Origin: Xylocopa sonorina
Taxonomy: Eukaryota; Arthropoda; Insecta; Hymenoptera; Apidae
Assembly: GCF_050948175.1 (NCBI RefSeq)
Contig: NW_027490172.1
Coordinates: 372,001 to 436,000 of the forward strand
Direction of reading: 5' to 3'
Length of the DNA: 64,000 nucleotides
The notes below the pieces were generated by a model. That model did no database searches and was not told where the DNA came from. It was given only the letters and a program-made list of their open reading frames with translations. Both the position numbers and the translations under genes were made by a program. Shown in pieces: positions 39,774-53,402 of this stretch (positions are counted from its first letter, which is position 1; each line of letters begins with the position of its first letter).

Positions 39774-40880
39774 CTTGCTAGGAAATAGCGTTTGCAGATG
39801 TCTACCTATCGTAGCAATAGTGTTCTAATGCTTCTTAAACCGCAATATCGCATCTCATTTCTATGTTTAATGGTAAGATATAATATGATTGGCGAAGTTT
39901 TATGTATTCCTCGTCTACACTTCAAATGAATGTAAATGCTACACTACCATGCAAGGAAATAGCGTTTGCAGATGTCTACGTATCGAAGCGATAGAGTTCA
40001 AATGCTTCTTAAAACGCGATATTGCATCTCATATCTATGTTTCATGATAAGATGTAATATTCATTGCGAAATGTTATGTATTCCTCGTCTACACTTCAAA
40101 TGAATGTAAATGCGACACTTCCTTGCTAGGAAATAGCGTTTGCAGATGTTTACGTATCGTAAGGATAGAGTTCTAATGCTTCTTAAAACGCGATATCGTA
40201 TCTCATTTCTATGTTGCATGATAGGATATAATATTCATTGTAAAGTGTTATGTATACTTCGTATTCTCTTCAGAGGAATGTAAATGCGACACTTCCTTCC
40301 AAGGAAATAGCCTTTGCAGATGTCTACGTATCGTAGCAATAGAATTCTTATGCTTCTTAAAACGCGATATTGCATCTCATTTCTATGTTTCATGGTAAGA
40401 TATAATATGACATGCGAAGTGTTATGTAGTCCTCGTCTACACTTCAAATGAATGTAAATGCGACACTTCCTTGCTAGGAAATAGCGTTTACAGATGTCTA
40501 CCTATCGTAGCAATAGAGTTCTAATGCTTCTTAAACCGCGATATCGCATCTCATTTCTATGTTTCACGGTAGGATATAATATGATTTGCGAAGTGTTATG
40601 TAGTCCCCGTCTACACTACAAATAAATGTAAATGCGACACATCCTTGCTAGGAAATAGCGTTTGCAGATGTCTACGTATCGTAGGGATGGAGTTCTAATG
40701 CCTCTTAAGACGTGATATCGCATCTCATTTCTATGTTTCATGGTAAGATATAATATGACTTGCGAAGTGTTATGTAGTCCTCCTTTACACTTCAAATGAA
40801 TGTAAATGCGACACTTCCTTGCTAGGAAATAGCGTTTGCAGATGTCTACGTATCGTAGGGATGGAGTTCTAATGCTTCTT
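39760..40880 (+). repeat. Higher-order block at 1566-bp offset, copy 1
   Basis: It matches 41326-42446 at 9 x 174. Shared marks are taaaccgcaatatcg, gaagttttatg, aatgctacactacc, gaattcttatg, gcgtttacagatg and catttctatgtttcacgg. It contains one haplotype C monomer. Confidence 0.8.
40179..40352 (+). repeat. Reference monomer, haplotype C (regional subtype)
   Basis: A 174-bp unit with clustered changes: tgttgcatgatagg, attcattgtaaagtg, atgtatacttcg, tattctcttcaga, ccttccaagg and tagcctttgc. Fifteen such units were counted by eye, near 25.95, 27.5, 28.2, 32.2, 33.95, 40.2, 41.1, 41.8, 43.7, 44.4, 45.95, 46.8, 48.4, 49.3 and 51.0 kb, and none outside this range. Most are preceded by a monomer ending tttacgtatcgtaagg. 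Tight clustering indicates spread by local amplification from one diverged founder. Confidence 0.85.
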
Positions 40881-41009
40881 AGAACGCGATTTCGCATCAC
40901 ATTTCTATGTTTCATGATAAGATGTAATATTCATTGCGAAATGTTATGTATTCCTCGTCTACACTTCAAATGAATGTAAATGCGACACTTCCTTGCTAGG
41001 AAATAGCGT

Positions 41010-43280
41010 TTGCAGATGTTTACGTATCGTAAGGATAGAGTTCTAGTGCTTCTTAAAACGCGATATCGCATCTCATTTCTATGTTGCATGATAGGATATA
41101 ATATTCATTGTAAAGTGTTATGTATACTTCGTATTCTCTTCAGAAGAATGTAAATGCGACACTTCCTTCCAAGGAAATAGCCTTTGCAGATGTCTACGTA
41201 TCGTAGCAATAGAATTCTTATGCTACTTAAAACGCGATATTGCATCTCATTTCTATGTTTCATGGTAAGATATAATATGACGTGCGAAGTGTTATGTAGT
41301 CCTCGTCTACACTTCAAATGAATGTAAATGCGACACTTCCTTGCTAGGAAATAGCGTTTGCAGATGTCTACCTATCGCAGCAATAGTGTTCTAATGCTTC
41401 TTAAACCGCAATATCGCATCTCATTTCTGTGTTTAATGGTAAGATATAATATGATTGGCGAAGTTTTATGTATTCCTCGTCTACACTTCAAATGAATGTA
41501 AATGCTACACTACCATGCAAGGAAATAGCGTTTGCAGATGTCTACGTATCGAAGCGATAGAGTTCAAATGCTTCTTAAAACGCGATATTGCATCTCATAT
41601 CTATGTTTCATGATAAGATGTAATATTCATTGCGAAATGTTATGTATTCCTCGTCTACACTTCAAATGAATGTAAATGCGACACTTCCTTGCTAGGAAAT
41701 AGCGTTTGCAGATGTTTACGTATCGTAAGGATAGAGTTCTAATGCTTCTTAAAACGCGATATCGTATCTCATTTCTATGTTGCATGATAGGATATGATAT
41801 TCATTGTAAAGTGTTATGTATACTTCGTATTCTCTTCAGAAAAATGTAAATGCGACACTTCCTTCCAAGGAAATAGCCTTTGCAGATGTCTACGTATCGT
41901 AGCAATAGAATTCTTATGCTTCTTAAAACGCGATATTGCATCTCATTTCTATGTTTCATGGTAAGATATAATATGACATGCGAAGTGTTATGTAGTCCTC
42001 GTCTACACTTCAAATGAATGTAAATGCGACACTTCCTTGCTAGGAAATAGCGTTTACAGATGTCTACCTATCGTAGCAATAGAGTTCTAATGCTTCTTAA
42101 ACCGCGATATCGCATCTCATTTCTATGTTTCACGGTAGGATATAATATGATTTGCGAAGTGTTATGTAGTCCTCGTCTACACTACAAATAAATGTAAATG
42201 CGACACATCCTTGCTAGGAAATAGCGTTTGCAGATGTCTACGTATCGTAGGGATGGAGTTCTAATGCTTCTTAAAACGTGATATCGCATCTCATTTCTAT
42301 GTTTCATGGTAAGATATAATATGACTTGCGAAGTGTTATGTAGTCCTCTTTTACACTTCAAATGAATGTAAATGCGACACTTCCTTGCTAGGAAATAGCG
42401 TTTGCAGATGTCTACGTATCGTAGGGATGGAGTTCTAATGCTTCTTAGAACGTGATATCGCATCTCATTTCTATGTTTCATGGTAAGATATAATATGACT
42501 TGCGAAGTGTTATGTAGTCCTCGTCTACACTTCAAATGAATGTAAATGCGACACTTCCTTGCTAGGAAATAGCGTTTGCAGATGTCTACGTATCGAAGCG
42601 ATAGAGTTCAAATGCATATTAAAACGAGATATCGCATCTCATTTCTATGTTTCATGATAAGATGTAATATTCATTGCGAAGTGTTATGTATTCTTCGCCT
42701 ACATTTCAAATGAATGTAAACGCGACACTTCCTTCATAGGAAATATCGTTTGTAGATGTCTACGTATCGTAGCAATAGAGTTCTAATGCTTCTTAAAACG
42801 CGATATTGCTTCTCATTTCTATGTTTCATGGTAAGATATAATATGACTTGCGATGTGTTATGTAGTCCTCGTCTACACTTCAAATGAATGTAAATGCGAC
42901 ACTTTCTTGCTAGGAAATAGCGTTTGCAGATGTCTACCTATCGTAGCAATAGTGTTCTAATGCTTCTTAAACCGCAATATCGCATCTCATTTCTATGTTT
43001 AATGGTAAGATATAATATGATTGGCGAAGTTTTATGTATTCCTCGTCTACACTTCAAATGAGTGTAAATGCTACACTACCATGCAAGGAAATAGCGTTTG
43101 CAGATGTCTACGTATCGAAGCGATAGAGTTCAAATGCTTCTTAAAACGCGATATTGCATCTCATATCTATGTTTCATGATAAGATGTAATATTCATTGCG
43201 AAATGTTATGTATTCCTCGTCTACACTTCAAATGAATGTAAATGCGACACTTCCTTGCTAGGAAATAGCGTTTGCAGATG
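41010..43280 (+). repeat. 15-mer higher-order repeat, copy 1
   Basis: About 2.27 kb matches 43620-45890 at exactly 2610 bp (15 x 174). Shared rare marks include ttctagtgc, catttctgtgtttaatgg, gatatgatattc, gaaaaatgtaaatg, cctcttttacac, aaatgcatatt and gcgatgtgttatg. Nearly every base agrees; one visible difference is tgctacttaa against tgcttcttaa. Confidence 0.87.
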
Positions 43281-43619
43281 TCTACGTATCGTAGCAATAG
43301 AGTTCTAATGCTGCTTAAAACGCGATATCGCATCTCATTTCTATGTTTCATGGTAAGATATAATATGACTTGCGAAGTGTAATGTAGTCCTCTTTTACAC
43401 TTCAAATGAATGTAAATGCGACACTTCCTTGCTAGGAAATAGCGTTTGCAGATGTGTACGTATCGTAGGGTTGGAGTTCTAATGCATCTTAGAACGTGAT
43501 ATCGCATCTCATTTCTATGTTTCATGATAAGATGTAATATTCATTGCGAAGTGTTATGTATTCCTCGTCTACATTTCAAATGAATGTAAATGCGACACTT
43601 CCTTTCTAGGAAATAGCGT

Positions 43620-45890
43620 TTGCAGATGTTTACGTATCGTAAGGATAGAGTTCTAGTGCTTCTTAAAACGCGATATCGCATCTCATTTCTATGTTGCATG
43701 ATAGGATATAATATTCATTGTAAAGTGTTATGTATACTTCGTATTCTCTTCAGAAGAATGTAAATGCGACACTTCCTTCCAAGGAAATAGCCTTTGCAGA
43801 TGTCTACGTATCGTAGCAATAGAATTCTTATGCTTCTTAAAACGCGATATTGCATCTCATTTCTATGTTTCATGGTAAGATATAATATGACGTGCGAAGT
43901 GTTATGTAGTCCTCGTCTACACTTCAAATGAATGTAAATGCGACACTTCCTTGCTAGGAAATAGCGTTTGCAGATGTCTACCTATCGCAGCAATAGTGTT
44001 CTAATGCTTCTTAAACCGCAATATCGCATCTCATTTCTGTGTTTAATGGTAAGATATAATATGATTGGCGAAGTTTTATGTATTCCTCGTCTACACTTCA
44101 AATGAATGTAAATGCTACACTACCATGCAAGGAAATAGCGTTTGCAGATGTCTACGTATCGAAGCGATAGAGTTCAAATGCTTCTTAAAACGCGATATTG
44201 CATCTCATATCTATGTTTCATGATAAGATGTAATATTCATTGCGAAATGTTATGTATTCCTCGTCTACACTTCAAATGAATGTAAATGCGACACTTCCTT
44301 GCTAGGAAATAGCGTTTGCAGATGTTTACGTATCGTAAGGATAGAGTTCTAATGCTTCTTAAAACGCGATATCGTATCTCATTTCTATGTTGCATGATAG
44401 GATATGATATTCATTGTAAAGTGTTATGTATACTTCGTATTCTCTTCAGAAAAATGTAAATGCGACACTTCCTTCCAAGGAAATAGCCTTTGCAGATGTC
44501 TACGTATCGTAGCAATAGAATTCTTATGCTTCTTAAAACGCGATATTGCATCTCATTTCTATGTTTCATGGTAAGATATAATATGACATGCTAAGTGTTA
44601 TGTAGTCCTCGTCTACACTTCAAATGAATGTAAATGCGACACTTCCTTGCTAGGAAATAGCGTTTACAGATGTCTACCTATCGTAGCAATAGAGTTCTAA
44701 TGCTTCTTAAACCGCGATATCGCATCTCATTTCTATGTTTCACGGTAGGATATAATATGATTTGCGAAGTGTTATGTAGTCCTCGTCTACACTACAAATA
44801 AATGTAAATGCGACACATCCTTGCTAGGAAATAGCGTTTGCAGATGTCTACGTATCGTAGGGATGGAGTTCTAATGCTTCTTAAAACGTGATATCGCATC
44901 TCATTTCTATGTTTCATGGTAAGATATAATATGACTTGCGAAGTGTTATGTAGTCCTCTTTTACACTTCAAATGAATGTAAATGCGACACTTCCTTGCTA
45001 GGAAATAGCGTTTGCAGATGTCTACGTATCGTAGGGATGGAGTTCTAATGCTTCTTAGAACGTGATATCGCATCTCATTTCTATGTTTCATGGTAAGATA
45101 TAATATGACTTGCGAAGTGTTATGTAGTCCTCGTCTACACTTCAAATGAATGTAAATGCGACACTTCCTTGCTAGGAAATAGCGTTTGCAGATGTCTACG
45201 TATCGAAGCGATAGAGTTCAAATGCATATTAAAACGAGATATCGCATCTCATTTCTATGTTTCATGATAAGATGTAATATTCATTGCGAAGTGTTATGTA
45301 TTCTTCGCCTACATTTCAAATGAATGTAAACGCGACACTTCCTTCATAGGAAATATCGTTTGTAGATGTCTACGTATCGTAGCAATAGAGTTCTAATGCT
45401 TCTTAAAACGCGATATTGCTTCTCATTTCTATGTTTCATGGTAAGATATAATATGACTTGCGATGTGTTATGTAGTCCTCGTCTACACTTCAAATGAATG
45501 TAAATGCGACACTTTCTTGCTAGGAAATAGCGTTTGCAGATGTCTACCTATCGTAGCAATAGTGTTCTAATGCTTCTTAAACCGCAATATCGCATCTCAT
45601 TTCTATGTTTAATGGTAAGATATAATATGATTGGCGAAGTTTTATGTATTCCTCGTCTACACTTCAAATGAGTGTAAATGCTACACTACCATGCAAGGAA
45701 ATAGCGTTTGCAGATGTCTACGTATCGAAGCGATAGAGTTCAAATGCTTCTTAAAACGCGATATTGCATCTCATATCTATGTTTCATGATAAGATGTAAT
45801 ATTCATTGCGAAATGTTATGTATTCCTCGTCTACACTTCAAATGAATGTAAATGCGACACTTCCTTGCTAGGAAATAGCGTTTGCAGATG
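43620..45890 (+). repeat. 15-mer higher-order repeat, copy 2
   Basis: This is the partner of 41010-43280. Its right part is in turn the left part of the 14-mer tandem repeat that follows, so the same monomer run is present three times between 41 and 49 kb with different period lengths. Confidence 0.87.
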
Positions 45891-46957
45891 TTTACGTATC
45901 GTAAGGATAGAGTTCTAATGCTTCTTAAAACGCGATATCGTATCTCATTTCTATGCTGCATGATAGGATATAATATTCATTGCAAAGTGTTATGTATACT
46001 TCGTATTCTCTTCAGAAGAATGTAAATGCGACACTTCCTTCCAAGGAAATAGCCTTTGCAGATGTCTACGTATCGTAGCAATAGAATTCTTATGCTTCTT
46101 AAAACGCGATATTGCATCTCATTTCTATGTTTCATGGTAAGATATAATATGACTTGCGAAGTGTAATGTAGTCCTCTTTTACACTTCAAATGAATGTAAA
46201 TGCGACACTTCCTTGCTAGGAAATAGCGTTTGCAGATGTCTACGTATCGAAGCAATAGAGTTCAAATGCTTCTTAAAACGAGATATCGCATCTCATTTCT
46301 ATGTTTCATGATAAGATGTAATATTCATTGCGAAATGTTATGTATTCCACGTCTACACTTCAAATGAATGTAAATGCGACACTTCCTTGCTAGGAAATAG
46401 CGTTTGCAGATGTCTACGTATCGTAGCAATAGAGTTCTAATGCTGCTTAAAACGCGATATCGCATCTCATTTCTATGTTTCATGGTAAGATATAATATGA
46501 CTTGCGAAGTGTAATGTAGTCCTCTTTTACACTTCAAATGAATGTAAATGCGACACTTCCTTGCTAGGAAATAGCGTTTGCAGATGTGTACGTATCGTAG
46601 GGTTGGAGTTCTAATGCATCTTAGAACGTGATATCGCATCTCATTTCTATGTTTCATGATAAGATGTAATATTCATTGCGAAGTGTTATGTATTCCTCGT
46701 CTACATTTCAAATGAATGTAAATGCGACACTTCCTTTCTAGGAAATAGTGTTTGCAGATGTTTACGTATCGTAAGGATAGAGTTCTAATGCTTCTTAAAA
46801 CGCGATATCGTATCTCATTCCTATGTTGCATGATAGGATATAATATTCATTGTAAAGTGTTATGTATACCTCGTATTCTCTTCAGAAGAATGTAAATGCG
46901 GCACTTCCTTCCAAGGAAATAGCCTTTGCAGATGTCTACGTATCGTAGCAATAGAAT
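44522..46957 (+). repeat. 14-mer higher-order repeat, copy 1
   Basis: A full tandem unit of exactly 2436 bp (14 x 174), repeated without spacer at 46958-49393. Shared marks include ctatgctgcatg, gtaatgtagtcc, ttccacgtctac, aatgctgctt, gatgtgtacg and tagggttggag. Differences seen: catgctaag against catgcgaag near 44590, and tgcaaagtg against tgtaaagtg near 45981. Confidence 0.9.
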
Positions 46958-49393
46958 TCTTATGCTTCTTAAAACGCGATATTGCATCTCATTTCTATGT
47001 TTCATGGTAAGATATAATATGACATGCGAAGTGTTATGTAGTCCTCGTCTACACTTCAAATGAATGTAAATGCGACACTTCCTTGCTAGGAAATAGCGTT
47101 TACAGATGTCTACCTATCGTAGCAATAGAGTTCTAATGCTTCTTAAACCGCGATATCGCATCTCATTTCTATGTTTCACGGTAGGATATAATATGATTTG
47201 CGAAGTGTTATGTAGTCCTCGTCTACACTACAAATAAATGTAAATGCGACACATCCTTGCTAGGAAATAGCGTTTGCAGATGTCTACGTATCGTAGGGAT
47301 GGAGTTCTAATGCTTCTTAAAACGTGATATCGCATCTCATTTCTATGTTTCATGGTAAGATATAATATGACTTGCGAAGTGTTATGTAGTCCTCTTTTAC
47401 ACTTCAAATGAATGTAAATGCGACACTTCCTTGCTAGGAAATAGCGTTTGCAGATGTCTACGTATCGTAGGGATGGAGTTCTAATGCTTCTTAGAACGTG
47501 ATATCGCATCTCATTTCTATGTTTCATGGTAAGATATAATATGACTTGCGAAGTGTTATGTAGTCCTCGTCTACACTTCAAATGAATGTAAATGCGACAC
47601 TTCCTTGCTAGGAAATAGCGTTTGCAGATGTCTACGTATCGAAGCGATAGAGTTCAAATGCATATTAAAACGAGATATCGCATCTCATTTCTATGTTTCA
47701 TGATAAGATGTAATATTCATTGCGAAGTGTTATGTATTCTTCGCCTACATTTCAAATGAATGTAAACGCGACACTTCCTTCATAGGAAATATCGTTTGTA
47801 GATGTCTACGTATCGTAGCAATAGAGTTCTAATGCTTCTTAAAACGCGATATTGCTTCTCATTTCTATGTTTCATGGTAAGATATAATATGACTTGCGAT
47901 GTGTTATGTAGTCCTCGTCTACACTTCAAATGAATGTAAATGCGACACTTTCTTGCTAGGAAATAGCGTTTGCAGATGTCTACCTATCGTAGCAATAGTG
48001 TTCTAATGCTTCTTAAACCGCAATATCGCATCTCATTTCTATGTTTAATGGTAAGATATAATATGATTGGCGAAGTTTTATGTATTCCTCGTCTACACTT
48101 CAAATGAGTGTAAATGCTACACTACCATGCAAGGAAATAGCGTTTGCAGATGTCTACGTATCGAAGCGATAGAGTTCAAATGCTTCTTAAAACGCGATAT
48201 TGCATCTCATATCTATGTTTCATGATAAGATGTAATATTCATTGCGAAATGTTATGTATTCCTCGTCTACACTTCAAATGAATGTAAATGCGACACTTCC
48301 TTGCTAGGAAATAGCGTTTGCAGATGTTTACGTATCGTAAGGATAGAGTTCTAATGCTTCTTAAAACGCGATATCGTATCTCATTTCTATGCTGCATGAT
48401 AGGATATAATATTCATTGTAAAGTGTTATGTATACTTCGTATTCTCTTCAGAAGAATGTAAATGCGACACTTCCTTCCAAGGAAATAGCCTTTGCAGATG
48501 TCTACGTATCGTAGCAATAGAATTCTTATGCTTCTTAAAACGCGATATTGCATCTCATTTCTATGTTTCATGGTAAGATATAATATGACTTGCGAAGTGT
48601 AATGTAGTCCTCTTTTACACTTCAAATGAATGTAAATGCGACACTTCCTTGCTAGGAAATAGCGTTTGCAGATGTCTACGTATCGAAGCAATAGAGTTCA
48701 AATGCTTCTTAAAACGAGATATCGCATCTCATTTCTATGTTTCATGATAAGATGTAATATTCATTGCGAAATGTTATGTATTCCACGTCTACACTTCAAA
48801 TGAATGTAAATGCGACACTTCCTTGCTAGGAAATAGCGTTTGCAGATGTCTACGTATCGTAGCAATAGAGTTCTAATGCTGCTTAAAACGCGATATCGCA
48901 TCTCATTTCTATGTTTCATGGTAAGATATAATATGACTTGCGAAGTGTAATGTAGTCCTCTTTTACACTTCAAATGAATGTAAATGCGACACTTCCTTGC
49001 TAGGAAATAGCGTTTGCAGATGTGTACGTATCGTAGGGTTGGAGTTCTAATGCATCTTAGAACGTGATATCGCATCTCATTTCTATGTTTCATGATAAGA
49101 TGTAATATTCATTGCGAAGTGTTATGTATTCCTCGTCTACATTTCAAATGAATGTAAATGCGACACTTCCTTTCTAGGAAATAGTGTTTGCAGATGTTTA
49201 CGTATCGTAAGGATAGAGTTCTAATGCTTCTTAAAACGCGATATCGTATCTCATTCCTATGTTGCATGATAGGATATAATATTCATTGTAAAGTGTTATG
49301 TATACCTCGTATTCTCTTCAGAAGAATGTAAATGCGGCACTTCCTTCCAAGGAAATAGCCTTTGCAGATGTCTACGTATCGTAGCAATAGAGT
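46958..49393 (+). repeat. 14-mer higher-order repeat, copy 2
   Basis: This is the second unit of the 2436-bp repeat. It ends near 49393, after which cttaatacgcgttattg replaces cttaaaacgcgatattg and the order of monomers changes. With the preceding copies this makes 41-49.4 kb the most homogeneous part of the window. Confidence 0.9.
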
Positions 49394-49574
49394 TCTTATG
49401 CTTCTTAATACGCGTTATTGCATCTCATTCCTATATTTCATGGTAAGATATAATATGACATGCGAAGTGTTATGTAGTCCTCGTCTACACTTCAAATGAA
49501 TGTAAATGCGACACTTCCTTGCTAGGAAATAGCGTTTGCAGATGTCTGCCTATCGTAGCAATAGATTTCTAATG

Positions 49575-49748
49575 CTTCTTAAACCGCGATATCGCATCTC
49601 ATTTCCATGTTTAATGGTAAGATATAATATGATTGGCGAAGTGTTATGTATTCCGCGTCTACACTTCAAATGAATGTAAATGCGACACTACCATGCAAGG
49701 AAATAGCGTTTGCAGATGTCTACGTATCGAAGCGATAGAGTTCAAATG
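49575..49748 (+). repeat. Reference monomer, haplotype E (regional subtype)
   Basis: A 174-bp unit marked by cttcttaaaccgcg, atttccatgtttaatgg and gattggcgaag. Related forms with tgttcaatgg and gactggcg occur in the same interval. This group is found between about 25.2 and 54.0 kb, and I did not see it in the first 25 kb. Like C and D it marks the right-hand domain of the array. Confidence 0.8.
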
Positions 49749-52700
49749 CTTCTTAAAACGAGATATTGCATCTCATATCTATGTTTCATGATAAGATGTA
49801 ATATTCATTGCGAAATGTTATGTATTCCTCGTCTACACTTCAAATGAATGTAAATGCGACACTTCCTTGCTAGGAAATAGCGTTTGCAGATGTCTACCTA
49901 TCGTAGCAATAGATTCCTAATGCTTCTTAAACCGCGATATCGCATCTCATTTCCATGTTTAATGGTAAGATATAATATGATTGGCGAAGTGTTATGTATT
50001 CCTCGTCTACACTTCAAATGAATGTAAATGCGACACTTCCTTGCTAGGAAATAGCGTTTGTAGATGTCTACGTATCGTAGCAATAGAGTTCTAATGCTTC
50101 TTAAAACGCGATATTGCATCTCATTTCTATGTTTCATGGTAAGATATAATATGACTTGCGAAGTGATATGTAGTCCTCGTCTGCACTTCAAATGAATATA
50201 AATGCGACACATCCTTGCTAGGAAATAGCGTTTGCAGATGTCTACCTATCGTTGCAATAGAGTTCTAATGCTTCTTAAACCGCGATATCGCATCTCATTT
50301 CTATGTTCAATGGTAAGATATAATATGACTGGCGAAGTGTTATGTGTTCCTCGTCTACACTTCAAATGAATATAAATGCGGCACTTCCATGGAAGGAAAT
50401 AGCGTTTGCAGATGTCTACGTATCGAAGCGATAGAGTTCAAATGCTTCTTAAAACGAGATATCGCATCTCATTTATATGTTTCATGATAAGATGTAATAT
50501 TCATTGCGAAATGTTATATATTCCTCGTCTACACTTCAAATGAATGTAAATGCGGCACTTCCTTGCTAGGAAATAGCGTTTGCAGATGTCTACGTATCGC
50601 AGGGATGGAGTTCTAATGCTTCTTAAAACGTGATATCGCATCTCATTTCTATGTTTCATGGTAAGATATAATATGACTTGCGAAGTGTTATGTAGTCCTC
50701 GTCTACACTTCAAATGAATGTAAATGCGACACTTCCTTGCTAGGAACTAGCGTTTTCAGATGTCTACGTATCGTAGGGATGGAGTTCTATTGCTTCTTAG
50801 AACGTGATATCGCATCTCATTTCTATGTTTCATGATAAGATGTAATATTCATTGCGAAGTGTTATGTATTCCTCGTCTACATTTCAAATGAATGTAAATG
50901 CGACACTTCCTTTCTAGGAAATAGCGTTTGCAGATGTTTACGTATCGTAAGGATAGAGTTCTAATGCTTCTTAAAACGCGATATCGTATCTCATTTCTAT
51001 GTTGCATGATAGGATATAATATTCATTGTAAAGTGTTATGTATACCTCGTATTCTCTTCAGAAGAATGTAAATGCGACACTTCCTTGCAAGGAAATAGCG
51101 TTTGCAGATGTCTACATATCGTAGCAATAGAGATCTAATGCTTCTTAGACCGCGATATCGCATCTCATTCGTATGTTCAATGGTAAGATATTATATGACT
51201 GGCGAAGTGTTATGTATTCCTCGTCTACACTTCAAATGAATATAAATGCGACACTTCCATGCTAGGAAATAGCGTTTGCAGATGTCTACGTATCGTAGCA
51301 ATAGAGTTCTATTGCTTCTTAAAACGCGATATCGCATCTCATTTCTATGTTTCATGTAAAGATATAATATGATTTGCGAAGTGTTATGTAGTCCTCGTCT
51401 ACACTTCAAATAAATGTAAATGCGACACATCCTTGCTAGGAAATAGCGTTTGCAGATGTCTACATATCGAAGCGATAGATTTCAAATGCTTCTTAAAACG
51501 CGATATCGCATCTCATTTCTATGTTTCATGGTAAGATATATTATGATTTGCGAAGTGTTATGTATTCCTCGTCAACGACTCAAATGGATGTAAACGCGAC
51601 ACTTCCTTGCTAGGAAATAGCGTTTGCAGATGTCTACGTATCGAAGCAATAGAGTTCAAATGCTTCTTAAAACGAGATATCGCATCTCATTTCTATGTTT
51701 CATGATAAGATGTAATATTCATTGCGAAATGTTATGTATTCCACGTCTACACTTCAAATGAATGTAAATGCGACACTTCCTTGCTAGGAAATAACGTTTG
51801 CAGATGTCTACGTATCGTAGCAATAGAGTTCTAATGCTGCTTAAAACGCGATATCGCATCTCATTTCTATGTTTCATGGTAAGATATATTATGATTTGCG
51901 AAGTGTTATGATGTCCTCGTCTACATTTCAAATGAATTTAAACGCGACACTTCCTTGCTAGGAAATAGCGTTTGTAGATGTCTACGTATCGTAGCAATAG
52001 AGTTCTAATGCTTCTTAAAACGCGATATTGCATCTCATTTCTATGTTTCATGGTAAGATATAATATGACTTGAGAAGTGTTATGTAGTCCTCGTCTACAC
52101 TTCAAGTGAAAGTAAATGCGACACTTCCTTGCTAGGAAATAGCGTTTGCAGATGTCTACATATCGAAGCAATAGTGTTCAAATGCTTCTTAAAACGAGAT
52201 ACCGCATCTCATTTCTATGTTTCATGGTAAGATATAATATGACTTGCGAAGTGTTATGTAGTCCTCGTCTACACTTCAAATGAATGTGAATGCGACACTT
52301 CCTCGCTAGGAAATAGCGTTTGCAGATGTCTACGTATCGTAGCAATAGTGTTCTAATGCTTCTTAAAACGAGATATTGCATCTCATATCTATGTTTCATG
52401 ATAAGATATAATATTCATTGCGAAGTGTTATGCATTCCTCGTCTACGATTCAAATGAATGTAAATGCGACACTTCCTTGCAAGGAAATAGCGTTTGCAGA
52501 TGTCTACGTATCGTAGCAGTAGAGTTCTAATGCTTCTTAAAACGAGATATTGCATCTCATATCTATGTTTCATGATAAGACATAATATTCATTGCGAAGT
52601 GTTATGCATTCCTCGTCTACGATTCAAATGAACGTAAATGCGACACTTCCTTGCAAGGAAATAGCGTTTGCAGATGTCTACATATCGAAGCAATAGAGTT

Positions 52701-53228
52701 CAAATGCTTCTTAAAACGAGATATCGCATCTCATTTCTATGTTTCATGGTAAGATATAATATGACTTGCGAAGTGTTATGTAGTCCTCGTCTACACTTCA
52801 AATGAATGTAAATGCGACACTTCCTTGCTAGGAAATAGCGTTTGCAGATGTCTACCTATCGTAGCAATAGAGTTCTAATGCTTCTTAAATCGCGATATCG
52901 CATCTCATTCCTATGTTCAATGCTAAGATATAATATGACTGGCGAAGTGTTATGTATTCCTCGTCTACACATCAAATGGATGTAAATGCGACACTTTCTT
53001 GCAAGGAAATAGCATTTGCAGATGTCTACGTATCGTAGCAATGGATTTCTGCTGCTTCTTAAAACGCGATATCGCATCTCATTTCTATGTTTCATGGTAA
53101 GATATAATATGATTTGCGAAGTGTTATGTATTCCTAGTCTACACTTCAATTGAATGTAAATGCGACACTTCCTTGCAAGGAAATAGCGTTTGCAAATGTC
53201 TACCTATCGTAGCAATAGTGTTCTAATG

Positions 53229-53402
53229 CTTCTTAAAACGCGATATCGCATCTCATTTCTATGTTTCATGGTAAGATATAATATGATTTGCGAAGTGTCA
53301 TGTATTCCTCGTCTACACTTCAAATGAATGTAAATGCGACACTTCCTTGCTAGGAAATAGCGTTTGCAGATGTCTACGTATCGTAGCAACAGAGTTCTAA
53401 TG
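53229..53402 (+). repeat. Reference monomer, haplotype A (majority form)
   Basis: An exact 174-bp unit close to the window consensus. Its linked diagnostic states are aacgcgatatcgc at the start, ctcatttctatg, catggtaag, atatgatttgcg, tgtattcctcg and acacttcaaatg. It departs from the majority at gtcatg (for gttatg), gctagg (for gcaagg) and caacag (for caatag). EcoRV (GATATC) cuts in most A units, which would give a 174-bp ladder. Haplotype A occurs over the whole window. Confidence 0.9.

Noticed and set aside
53339..53362. CENP-B box in the monomer around TTCCTTGCAAGGAA
   Set aside because: The core TTCG and CGGG of the mammalian box are absent on both strands. The resemblance is limited to a TTC/GAA dyad.
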